From contig NZ_JWTA01000010.1 in the NCBI RefSeq assembly GCF_000813825.1, forward strand, positions 150,274 through 214,273: a stretch of DNA of 64,000 nucleotides, in the 5' to 3' direction. The position numbers and the translations under genes were made by a program. The notes below the pieces were generated by a model that was not told the origin of the DNA, searched no databases, and saw nothing but the letters and a program-made list of their open reading frames with translations. The DNA is from Chryseobacterium taiwanense. GTDB lineage: Bacteria > Bacteroidota > Bacteroidia > Flavobacteriales > Weeksellaceae. This document shows positions 51,245 to 59,213 of this stretch, piece after piece (positions within the stretch are counted from its first letter, which is position 1; each line of letters starts with the position of its first letter).

Positions 51245-52480
51245 TTAAACACTGGCCTGAGCTTTACTACCGGTTTCTTTTAACATCAATGAAACAATAA
51301 TAGCCAAGACAATTCCTGAAATCCAAAACAGCACAGAGTGCTGAAAGTGTAAATCTCCTGCAGACAGCCCTAGACTTTTTCCAAACCATCTGCTGAAAAC
51401 AGGACTTAATAAAGTCGTAACTCCAAAAGTGATAAAATTAATCGCTCCTGTCGCACTTCCTTTTACAAAATCAGGATTGGTTTCTTTAATGACTGAGTAA
51501 GGAATCATAGCCGCTCCGGAACCCAACCCAAGAATAAACATGCTTATTTTCGCAGGATATAGATCAGGAAGATAAATTAACTGTAATAAACTTACTATCA
51601 TTACAATTGCCCCTCCAACCAAAACGGGTTTCCTTCTTCCTATTTTATCGGTGATGAAACCTAATAAAGGACATCCAAAAACCCATCCAAAAGCTACCAT
51701 CGCACTGGTAATCGCCGCATCATGAAAAACAAAACCTTTATCTTTTTCAAAAAAAGCAACTGCCCAAGTCATGGCAAAAATAGTTGTCGGAGCAAATAAT
51801 AGTCCTGATATGATTCCACATAGCCAAGATTGAGGATTTTTAAAAACTATTTTATAGGGTTCAAGATAACCAATCGATTTCGTTCCTTTTTCTGTAGACT
51901 CTTCTGATTTTTCTTCTTTCGGAATCACAAAAAACAAACAGAAGGCAGTAATAATGGTAACAATTCCTGACCAAAGCCAAAATGTATCAATATTTACCCC
52001 TTCTTCAACCCACGGACCAACTACAAACTGTCCTGCTGTTCCGCCCAACATTCCGATACACTGAGTAACTCCAATCGCCGTAGCCAAAGATTTTGAAGAA
52101 AAGCCTTTACTAGCCAGATATACACAGCCCGGAAATGCAAAAGCGCAACCGGCTCCCTGCAACAATCTTCCGGAAACACCCGCAACCTGACTGGAAATCA
52201 AAAATAACAAACAGCCAATCCCTAAAATCAAAGCGCCAACAAAAAGAGATCTTTTCCCTCCAAATTTATCTAAAGCAACTCCTGCGATTAAACTACAGGT
52301 AGAATAAGTATAATAATAAGTTCCTACCATGCTGATAAGTTTCAGCTCGGTGGTATTAAAATTATTGACCAATTCAGGAATCATTACCGCCGGAGCCGAT
52401 CTAATCACGTAATCCAGAAAGTAAAAGACCAACCCGAAAAGCCAGGCTATGACGTAATATTTTTTTAAAGATGCACTCAT
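51245..52480 (-). CDS. MFS transporter
   Basis: A 411-residue major facilitator protein with 12 predicted helices (start FGLVFYFLDYVIRSAPAVMI; conserved loops DKFGGKRSLFVGA and TDKIGRRKPVLVGG; RLLQGAGCAFAFPG). Its start overlaps the stop of the PoxB-like gene (TAATG), so the two are translationally coupled. The cargo is not readable from the sequence; from the context it may take up or export a 2-oxoacid or acetate. Confidence 0.9.
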   Translation of the reverse strand: MSASLKKYYVIAWLFGLVFYFLDYVIRSAPAVMIPELVNNFNTTELKLISMVGTYYYTYSTCSLIAGVALDKFGGKRSLFVGALILGIGCLLFLISSQVAGVSGRLLQGAGCAFAFPGCVYLASKGFSSKSLATAIGVTQCIGMLGGTAGQFVVGPWVEEGVNIDTFWLWSGIVTIITAFCLFFVIPKEEKSEESTEKGTKSIGYLEPYKIVFKNPQSWLCGIISGLLFAPTTIFAMTWAVAFFEKDKGFVFHDAAITSAMVAFGWVFGCPLLGFITDKIGRRKPVLVGGAIVMIVSLLQLIYLPDLYPAKISMFILGLGSGAAMIPYSVIKETNPDFVKGSATGAINFITFGVTTLLSPVFSRWFGKSLGLSAGDLHFQHSVLFWISGIVLAIIVSLMLKETGSKAQASV

Positions 52481-54213
52481 TATAGCAACCCTTTAATATG
52501 TTTATAATTTGTTTTGACAGTATCTAAAGCTTCTTCCATTTTCCCTCCCAACATGAGTTGTGCCATAGATTTCGTCATTCCCACAACCTGTTCAAATTCA
52601 ATTTTAGGAGGTAAAGCCAACGCATTTGGATTCGTAAAAATATTGAGTAAATAAGGGCCGTTGTATTCCAAACATTCTTTAATAGCAGCTTCCACTTCTT
52701 CCGGCTTATGTACATTTTTTCCGGGATATCCCATCGCTTGTGCAATCATTCCAAAATCAGGATTGATCATATCCGTTTCGTTATCGGGCATTCCTCCTAC
52801 TTCCATTTCCAGTTTTACCATTCCCAATGCTCTATTATTGAAAACAATCAGTTTTACGGGTAATTTATACTGAAAAATAGTTGCCATATCACCTAATAGC
52901 ATCGATAAACCACCATCTCCACACATTGCAATTACCTGTCGTTCAGGATGAGCCAAAGATGCTCCGATTGCCATTGGCATTGCATTCGCCATAGAACCAT
53001 GATTGAATGACCCCAACATTTTTCGTTCACCAGTTCCGGTAATATATCTTGCTCCCCAAACACAACACATTCCTGTATCTACAGTGAAAATGGTATCTTT
53101 TTTAGCCAATTTATCTAAAGTATGTGCTACAAATTCAGGCTGAATTGCATTTTCTTTTCCGAAATCTTTTACATAAGTCAATTGGGTTTCTTTTACTTTT
53201 TCATAGAATTCCAATTGCTGATTTAAGAAATGAACATCTGTCTTCTCATTTAATAAAGGTAATAAAGCTTTGATGGTTTCTTTTACATCACCTGCTAATC
53301 CTAATTCCAACTTCGCCCTTCTTCCCAATCTTTCCGGACTTTCATCGATCTGAACGATTTTATTTTTAACAGGCATGAATTTCTGATAAGGAAAATCTGT
53401 TCCTAAAAGAATAAGTAAATCCGCTTCGTGCATCGCATGATAAGCAGAAGGGAGCCCCAAAAGCCCCGTCAAGCCCACTTCATTAGGATTATTCGGCTGA
53501 ATAGCCATTTTTCCACGGAAAGAATACCCAACAGGTGCTTTTAAATATTTTGATAATTCTACTACTTCAGTATTCGCGTTTTCAGCTCCAATTCCACAAT
53601 AAATGGTGACTTTTTTGCTTTCATTAACCAGATCGGCCAATTGATTCAGTTCCTCATCAGACGGACGGATAATCGGGTTGGTCTTAAATACTTTATTGGA
53701 AGTTGTGGCTTCTTCAGCATTCAGTTCAGAAACATCTCCCGGAAGACCGATCACAGCCACACCTTTTTTTGATATTGCATGCTGAATCGCCGTCTGAACA
53801 GTTCTTTGAACCTGCTCCGGTCTTGTAATCATTTGGTTATAATGACTACAATCATCAAATAATTTTATGGTATTTGTTTCCTGAAAGTAATCCATTCCCA
53901 TTTCATCACTTGGAATAGAAGAAGCAATTACCAACATAGGAACATGAGAACGATGTGCTTCATATACTCCATTGATCAAATGAACGTGTCCCGGTCCACA
54001 GCTTCCTGCACAAACGGCAAAACCATCGAGTTCAGCTTCTGCCGCAGCAGCATAAGCACCGGCTTCTTCATGTCGTACATGAATCCATTCGATACTGCTT
54101 TTTTTTACAGCAATGTTTAAATGATTGAGACTATCACCTGTTACTGCATAAATTCTTTTCACATTGGCGTTTTCGAGCATTTCTACAATCTGCTCTGCTA
54201 TGTTTTTAGCCAT
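52480..54213 (-). CDS. PoxB-like thiamine-diphosphate enzyme (pyruvate dehydrogenase, quinone-type)
   Basis: A 577-residue TPP enzyme. The catalytic Glu is in HVRHEEAGAYAAAAEAEL; other motifs include CAGSCGPGHVHLINGVYEAH, IGLPGDVSEL, LGSFNHGSMANAM and the TPP-binding CGDGGLSMLLGDMATIFQYK. It matches E. coli pyruvate:quinone oxidoreductase PoxB over its full length, rather than acetolactate synthase. The C-terminal ~25 residues (LMLGGKMEEALDTVKTNYKH) correspond to the PoxB lipid-binding, autoinhibitory tail. It would decarboxylate pyruvate to acetate, passing electrons to quinone at the membrane. Confidence 0.88.
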   Translation of the reverse strand: MAKNIAEQIVEMLENANVKRIYAVTGDSLNHLNIAVKKSSIEWIHVRHEEAGAYAAAAEAELDGFAVCAGSCGPGHVHLINGVYEAHRSHVPMLVIASSIPSDEMGMDYFQETNTIKLFDDCSHYNQMITRPEQVQRTVQTAIQHAISKKGVAVIGLPGDVSELNAEEATTSNKVFKTNPIIRPSDEELNQLADLVNESKKVTIYCGIGAENANTEVVELSKYLKAPVGYSFRGKMAIQPNNPNEVGLTGLLGLPSAYHAMHEADLLILLGTDFPYQKFMPVKNKIVQIDESPERLGRRAKLELGLAGDVKETIKALLPLLNEKTDVHFLNQQLEFYEKVKETQLTYVKDFGKENAIQPEFVAHTLDKLAKKDTIFTVDTGMCCVWGARYITGTGERKMLGSFNHGSMANAMPMAIGASLAHPERQVIAMCGDGGLSMLLGDMATIFQYKLPVKLIVFNNRALGMVKLEMEVGGMPDNETDMINPDFGMIAQAMGYPGKNVHKPEEVEAAIKECLEYNGPYLLNIFTNPNALALPPKIEFEQVVGMTKSMAQLMLGGKMEEALDTVKTNYKHIKGLL

Positions 54214-54368
54214 AATAATATGTTTTGGTGTTATAATTATCTGAAAAAACGGATGTGAATATGGATTTAGAGATAAACTTGGATTAATCGTTTATGTCTC
54301 TATCAAATGTAGGGAATAATAAATATTTAAAAGATGCTTTCCGATTAAAATTACCTTAAGAACATAAA

Positions 54369-54396
54369 AAAACTCCGCAATTTCTTGCAGAGTTTT
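54369..54396. terminator. lysA terminator
   Basis: Stem AAAACTC-GCAA / TTGC-GAGTTTT with one mismatch and a 4-nt loop, 7 bp after the lysA stop. Confidence 0.72.
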
Positions 54397-54402
54397 AGTA
54401 TT

Positions 54403-55605
54403 TTAATTGATCACTTCAATCTGATTTCTCAACAGATCTTCAAATTCATCTCTTTTTCTGATCAAATGAGCTTTTCCGTCTAAGAAAAGAACTTCAGCAG
54501 GTTTCAGCCTTGAGTTAAAGTTTGAACTCATTTCAAAACCATAAGCTCCTGCATTATGGAAAACCAAAATATCCCCTTCTCTTACTTCATTCAGTTTTCT
54601 GTCCCATGCAAAAGTATCCGTTTCGCAGATATTTCCAACTACCGTATAAATCCTTTCTGCCCCTTTTGGATTAGATAAATTTTCGATAACATGATAAGAA
54701 TCGTAGAACATTGGACGGATCAGGTGATTGAATCCTGAGTTTACTCCAACAAAAACAGTAGCGGTTGTTTGTTTAATTACGTTAGCTTTTACCAATAAAT
54801 ATCCACTTTTTCCAACCAAGAATTTTCCTGGCTCAAACCACAATTCGAATTTTTTCCCTGTAGCTTTTGAAAATTCAGAGATTACTTTTTCTACTTTTTT
54901 ACCTAATATTTTTACATCCGTTTCTTCTTCGGTATCCTGATAAGGAATTTTGAAACCACTTCCCATGTCCAAATATTTCAGATTCGGGAAATGTTCAGAA
55001 AGTTCTAACATGATATCTAAAGCCTGTAAGAAAACATCAGGATCTTTGATTTCACTTCCTGTATGCATGTGAAGACCTTCCACATTCAGGTTAGTAGATT
55101 TCATCACTCTTTCGATGTGACGAACCTGGTGAATAGAAATCCCGAATTTGCTATCGATATGTCCTGTAGAAATTTTATAGTTCCCTCCTGCGAAAATGTG
55201 TGGGTTGATTCTTACCAGAATAGGATATGTATTTCCATATTTATTCCCGAACTGCTCAAGGATAGAAATGTTATCGATATTAATATGCACTCCAAAAGTC
55301 ATTGCTTCCTCAATTTCAGCCAAGTCTACACAATTCGGAGTGAAAAGTATTTTTTCTTTTGGAAACCCAGCTTTTAAGCCTAGTTTCACTTCATTAATTG
55401 AAACACAATCCAAAGAAGCACCTAAGTTCTTGACATATTTAAGAATGTTAATGTTTGTCAACGCCTTTGCCGCGTAGAAGAACTTTGTGTGTTTTAAAAA
55501 AGAAGATGTCAGTTTTTCGTATTGAACTTTGATGGATTCAGCGTCATAAACGTACACCGGGGTGCCAAACTCATTGGCGATCTTTAATAATTCTTTTGGA
55601 TTCAT
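54403..55605 (-). CDS. lysA: Diaminopimelate decarboxylase
   Basis: A 400-residue PLP enzyme (alanine racemase-fold III) for the last step of lysine synthesis, meso-DAP to L-lysine. The PLP lysine is Lys47 in FYAAKALTN; substrate and cofactor motifs are LHMHTGSEIKD, KYLDMGSGFKIP, WFEPGKFLVG, the catalytic Cys in GNICETDTFAWDR, and NAGAYGFEMSSNFNSR. It has its own terminator. Gene order suggests a single-gene transcript. Confidence 0.94.
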   Translation of the reverse strand: MNPKELLKIANEFGTPVYVYDAESIKVQYEKLTSSFLKHTKFFYAAKALTNINILKYVKNLGASLDCVSINEVKLGLKAGFPKEKILFTPNCVDLAEIEEAMTFGVHINIDNISILEQFGNKYGNTYPILVRINPHIFAGGNYKISTGHIDSKFGISIHQVRHIERVMKSTNLNVEGLHMHTGSEIKDPDVFLQALDIMLELSEHFPNLKYLDMGSGFKIPYQDTEEETDVKILGKKVEKVISEFSKATGKKFELWFEPGKFLVGKSGYLLVKANVIKQTTATVFVGVNSGFNHLIRPMFYDSYHVIENLSNPKGAERIYTVVGNICETDTFAWDRKLNEVREGDILVFHNAGAYGFEMSSNFNSRLKPAEVLFLDGKAHLIRKRDEFEDLLRNQIEVIN

Positions 55606-55627
55606 AATTTCATTTTAACATAAAAAA

Positions 55628-55654
55628 GGGCAGATTCTTCGAAAAGAGTCTGCC
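55628..55654 (-). terminator. Terminator of the 23-codon ORF unit
   Basis: Stem GGGCAGATTCTT / AAGAGTCTGCC with a 4-nt CGAA loop and one wobble; on the minus strand it lies 32 bp after the small ORF and is followed by TTTTTTATG. Confidence 0.7.
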
Positions 55655-55685
55655 GCAATGATTATTTTTTATGCAAGACAACTCT

Positions 55686-55757
55686 TTAAATATTCCAAAC
55701 CTTAGAGAACTTTACAGTTCCCTTCTTTCCAGTTTTAGTTTGTTTAAAATTTTGCAT
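55686..55757 (-). CDS. Possible 23-residue small basic protein
   Basis: An ATG-to-TAA ORF for MQNFKQTKTGKKGTVKFSKV followed by WNI. It is 21 bp downstream of a TATTTTTG box and 32 bp upstream of a terminator hairpin, which together define a ~150-nt unit. KGTVKF is reminiscent of the start of cold-shock proteins, but the rest does not follow that family, so I take it as chance. It may be a small protein, a leader for lysA, or a short regulatory RNA. Confidence 0.45.
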   Translation of the reverse strand: MQNFKQTKTGKKGTVKFSKVWNI

Positions 55758-55777
55758 TGCTTTTACTTATTTTTTTG

Positions 55778-55785
55778 CAAAAATA
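55778..55785 (-). promoter_or_regulatory. Bacteroidetes -7 element TATTTTTG
   Basis: TAnnTTTG on the minus strand, 21 bp before the 23-codon ORF. The -33 element is not clear. Confidence 0.45.
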
Positions 55786-55849
55786 CTATTTATTTTGAGA
55801 AAACTGCCCCGAATTCTTACAAAATGTAAATATCAACTTATTTCAACAA

Positions 55850-56029
55850 CTATGAAATGAGGCCAATTATAATCAAAATCAATAAAAATAGAGAAACAGA
55901 TAATGGATTGGCAAAATTTACCGTCCAGCCAAACCCGAACCTCTTCGGAGGAAATATTCTTTTATCTTCTTTGTTGTAATAAAAAAAGCCAAACTTCCAG
56001 TGAGAAGATTTTTCATTTAAACCATTCAT
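55850..56029 (-). CDS. DUF5808-like small membrane protein
   Basis: A 59-residue protein too short to appear in common ORF lists: MNGLNEKSSHWKFGFFYYNK, then EDKRIFPPKRFGFGWTVNFA and a C-terminal helix (SVSLFLLILIIIGLIS). The pattern W-fGlfYyN-eDkRiF-pKr-G-GWt-NFanP is what I know of the DUF5808 domain, usually found beside one membrane helix. It starts 17 bp after the exonuclease gene on the same strand and is probably co-transcribed. Function unknown. Confidence 0.8.
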   Translation of the reverse strand: MNGLNEKSSHWKFGFFYYNKEDKRIFPPKRFGFGWTVNFANPLSVSLFLLILIIIGLIS

Positions 56030-56046
56030 AATGTATCTGCTTTACA

Positions 56047-57270
56047 TTACTTCGGCAAAGGCAGCGTTTCAAAATCACCTCGAAGCAAAGCCAATTGTAA
56101 TTCATTCACCAAATCCGAAGATTGATATTGCAGATCGATCTTCAATTTTGAAAGCTTACTTAAGGTTTGAATCTGTGTGAAAAGTTCGTAAAATCCATAA
56201 GACATCACTTTCCCGTTTTCTATAATCAGGAATAATTTTTCGCCTAATTTCCTTCCTTGTCCAAGCCAAAGCTCATTTCTTTTTCTAAACTCAATTTTAT
56301 TTTTTAAAGCTTCAACATCATTATATTCTTCAAGATTTGAGATAAACTGTATCGCTTTTGAACCCTGCGTAAATGACCTGAATTTCAGGATAGGCTTTTC
56401 GACTTTATTAAGTTTATTTTTCTCAACCACATATTTATCACTTCTGTAATATAACCCAAACGGAAGCGGATCTCTTTTCTTAATTCCTTTAGAATTCAAC
56501 AGCAGCTTAGCAATAATATCCGTTCCGGTAAGTTCATAATTAATCTGCTCTACTTCATTTTGAATTGCTTCCCACTTTTTAGATTTGGAATTAAAAACCT
56601 TCTTCGAAAACTTATTAATATCCTGCACATGATCTGAAAAAATGATTTTCCCGCCTTCATTTTGAAAATACACAAACCCTTTTTCGTTAGGAAGATCCTG
56701 AGTCAGTTCTTTTATTTTATTGATATACGTTTTTGCATTCGTTTCGTCGTACTGTTTTTGAACGATTTCGTTTTCAGTATCTTTTGATACCAAAAGCTTG
56801 AATAATTCCAGCGTTGCTCTTGCATCCCCTTCAGCTCTGTGATGATTCGTCAAAGGAATTCCGAGAGATTTTACCAATTTTCCAAGGGAATAACTTACTT
56901 CATCCGGAATTAGCTTTTTCGCCAAAGGAATTGTATCCAACGTATTGATTTTAAAATCATAACCCAATCTCTGAAAAGATTGACGAAGCATCCTGTAATC
57001 AAATTCTATATTGTGACCTACCAAAGTTGTGTTTTCAGTAATTTCAACAACCCTTTTGGCAATTTCATGAAATTTAGGAGCTGTTTTGACCATTTTCGGG
57101 GTAATTCCCGTAAGTTTCTGCACAAAAGGAGTGATGTCACTTTCCGGATTCACCAATGAAATAAACTGGTCAACAATCTTCTGACCATCGTATCTGTAAA
57201 CAGCAATATCTATAATGCATTCTTTTCTGTAACCTGCACCATTACTCTCTATGTCAATTATTGAATACAT
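56047..57270 (-). CDS. DEDDh exonuclease with degenerate GIY-YIG-like region
   Basis: A 407-residue protein. Residues 1-~165 are a DnaQ-type 3'-5' exonuclease: YSIIDIESNG (DxE), VGHNIEFDYRML, and the HxxxxD of HHRAEGDARATLELF. From ~190 the start LPNEKGFVYFQNEGGKIIFS resembles the UvrC/Cho GIY-YIG domain (LPxxPGVYyF), but the usual YVGKA and catalytic Arg are replaced (FSDHVQD), so this half is probably inactive as a nuclease. Such fusions (Cho-like with DnaQ) occur in Bacteroidetes. It likely acts in DNA repair or replication editing. Confidence 0.82.
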   Translation of the reverse strand: MYSIIDIESNGAGYRKECIIDIAVYRYDGQKIVDQFISLVNPESDITPFVQKLTGITPKMVKTAPKFHEIAKRVVEITENTTLVGHNIEFDYRMLRQSFQRLGYDFKINTLDTIPLAKKLIPDEVSYSLGKLVKSLGIPLTNHHRAEGDARATLELFKLLVSKDTENEIVQKQYDETNAKTYINKIKELTQDLPNEKGFVYFQNEGGKIIFSDHVQDINKFSKKVFNSKSKKWEAIQNEVEQINYELTGTDIIAKLLLNSKGIKKRDPLPFGLYYRSDKYVVEKNKLNKVEKPILKFRSFTQGSKAIQFISNLEEYNDVEALKNKIEFRKRNELWLGQGRKLGEKLFLIIENGKVMSYGFYELFTQIQTLSKLSKLKIDLQYQSSDLVNELQLALLRGDFETLPLPK

Positions 57271-57414
57271 TTAAATTTTATATTTTTAGAATACTATTAA
57301 TAATCCTCTTCATTAAAAAGTCCTAAACTTAGTTAAAATAATAACAGAACTTATGCCAATTTCTCTTATTTCAAGAGAGTGACAATCCTGCTAAAATAAT
57401 AAAAATTATTAATT

Positions 57415-58941
57415 TTATCTTCTTCTTCCTCCTAATCCGAACATTCCCAAAATCGCTTTTGCTCCTTCTCTCAACAAGGTATTCGTAAAAGTTCGTCCTT
57501 GCCTGCTGTTTAAAACCTGCTCAAACATTCCCGGTTCTTCTTTTACCGGCTTTGTCTTCTGTGTTGGAGCCGCATTTTGTACCGCCTGTTCCATTCTGGT
57601 GACCAACATTTCATAAGCAGATTCTCGGTTGACATCGTTCTGATATTTAGCAACCAATGACGAATTATTTGTCAGTTCAGAGATTTCTGCGTCATTCAGA
57701 ATATCCATTCTTGATTCAGGCGAAATTAAATAAGTATGAACCAATGGGGTAGGAATTCCTTTTTCATCCAAAGCCGTCACAAAAGCTTCCCCAATTCCTA
57801 AATTTTGAATTAAGTTTGACGCATCATAAAATTCCGTTGTAGGATAATTTTCTACTGCCTTTGTAATTTCCTTTTTATCTTTTGCAGTAAACCCTCTCAA
57901 TGCATGCTGAATTTTCAACCCTAATTGAGAAAGAACCGCTTCCGGAACATCTCCCGGAATTTGGGTAATAAAATAAATCCCCACTCCTTTTGAACGGATC
58001 AGTTTTACCATCGTTTCAATTTGTGAAACCAATGCTTTTGATGATTCATCAAAAATCAGATGTGCTTCATCGATGAAAAGAACCAGTTTTGGCTTTCCGC
58101 TATCTCCTTCTTCAGGAAACGTCATATAAATTTCCGCAAATAACGAAAGCATAAAAGTCGAAAACAACTGTGGTTTACTTGGAATATCAGCAACTCTCAG
58201 GATATTCACGACCCCTTTTCCATCTCTTGTTTCAAGTAAATCATGAACATCAAAACTTAATTCTCCAAAGAAGCTTGAAGCTCCCTGCTGCTCCAAAGCG
58301 ACAATTGATCTTAAAATAGCACCTAAAGAAGCCGGTGCAATGGAACCGTAATTAGCCGCTAACTCAGCTTTACCTTGTGCATTATCTGTAACATACTGCA
58401 ACACTTTTTTCAAATCATTAAGATCAATTAAAGGCAATCCTTTATCATCACAATATTTGAACACAATGGACATGATACTCTGCTGCGTTTCGTTCAACTG
58501 CAAGATTTTACTTAATAAAACCGGACCGAATTCTGTAACCGTAGCTCTTAATTTTACTCCTTTTTCTCCGGAAATCGACATCAGTTCTACTGGAAAAGCC
58601 TGCGGATTGTATGGAAGTTGTGTTTTTGCATATCTTTCCTGAATTGCCGGGTTTTCCGTTCCCGTTTCCGCAATTCCTGAAAAATCTCCTTTTATATCCA
58701 ATACCAAAGACGGAATTCCCGCATGAGAAAGTTGCTCTGCAAACACCTGTAATGTTTTGGTTTTTCCTGTTCCTGTAGCTCCTGCAATCAGTCCATGACG
58801 GTTAATTGTTTTTAGAGGAATAGTCACATTCACTTCGGGAACTACCTCTCCATCCAACATTCCTTTTCCTAATATAATATGTTCTCCTTTGGGAGTATAT
58901 CTTGCATTTTGCTGTTCAATAAATTGTGCTTTGTCTGCCAT
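57415..58941 (-). CDS. HerA-like ATPase (DUF853)
   Basis: A 508-residue protein with Walker A AGATGTGKTKT (53-63), Walker B VLFIDEAHLIFDES and IDLNDLKKVL, RIMDILNDAEISEL-type tail and a Gly/Arg end (MFGLGGRRR). It matches the DUF853/HerA-helicase-like family of cytoplasmic ATPases. In archaea HerA partners with NurA for end resection; no NurA gene is adjacent, and the exonuclease 145 bp downstream is on the same strand, so a functional link is possible. The family's role in bacteria is not well known. Confidence 0.87.
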   Translation of the reverse strand: MADKAQFIEQQNARYTPKGEHIILGKGMLDGEVVPEVNVTIPLKTINRHGLIAGATGTGKTKTLQVFAEQLSHAGIPSLVLDIKGDFSGIAETGTENPAIQERYAKTQLPYNPQAFPVELMSISGEKGVKLRATVTEFGPVLLSKILQLNETQQSIMSIVFKYCDDKGLPLIDLNDLKKVLQYVTDNAQGKAELAANYGSIAPASLGAILRSIVALEQQGASSFFGELSFDVHDLLETRDGKGVVNILRVADIPSKPQLFSTFMLSLFAEIYMTFPEEGDSGKPKLVLFIDEAHLIFDESSKALVSQIETMVKLIRSKGVGIYFITQIPGDVPEAVLSQLGLKIQHALRGFTAKDKKEITKAVENYPTTEFYDASNLIQNLGIGEAFVTALDEKGIPTPLVHTYLISPESRMDILNDAEISELTNNSSLVAKYQNDVNRESAYEMLVTRMEQAVQNAAPTQKTKPVKEEPGMFEQVLNSRQGRTFTNTLLREGAKAILGMFGLGGRRR

Positions 58942-59118
58942 TTGATTTTTTTATCTTAGTAAATATAAAATTTTTTGGAAAACATTTACGCATTGAATAT
59001 TAATCATAATTAATTTCAGCTGATAAATTTCAGGAAAACTCTATTTTAGCTATAAAAAACTGATTTATTGAAGTTTAAAATAAAAACACTTCACCAACCA
59101 ACAACTTTATAGATTTAT

Positions 59119-59132
59119 TCTATCGGGATAGA
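59119..59132. promoter_or_regulatory. Candidate operator TCTATC-GG-GATAGA
   Basis: A perfect 6-bp inverted repeat with a 2-nt spacer, 81 bp before the persulfide-dioxygenase-like gene and 9 bp before a TTTG (59142-59145). It could be a dimeric-regulator site (for example Rrf2-type); the regulator is not in the window. Confidence 0.35.
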
Positions 59133-59213
59133 TTCTTTATTTTTGGCAAGTATTAAAAAATAAACGCGATTTTTGTACTTAAATAAAAACATTAAAGCTT
59201 TTACAATCAGATA

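Noticed and set aside
55686..55757. 23-codon ORF as a fragment of a cold-shock protein
   Set aside because: Only KGTVKF is shared; the nucleic-acid-binding motifs GFGFI and VFVH are absent and no decayed continuation is seen.
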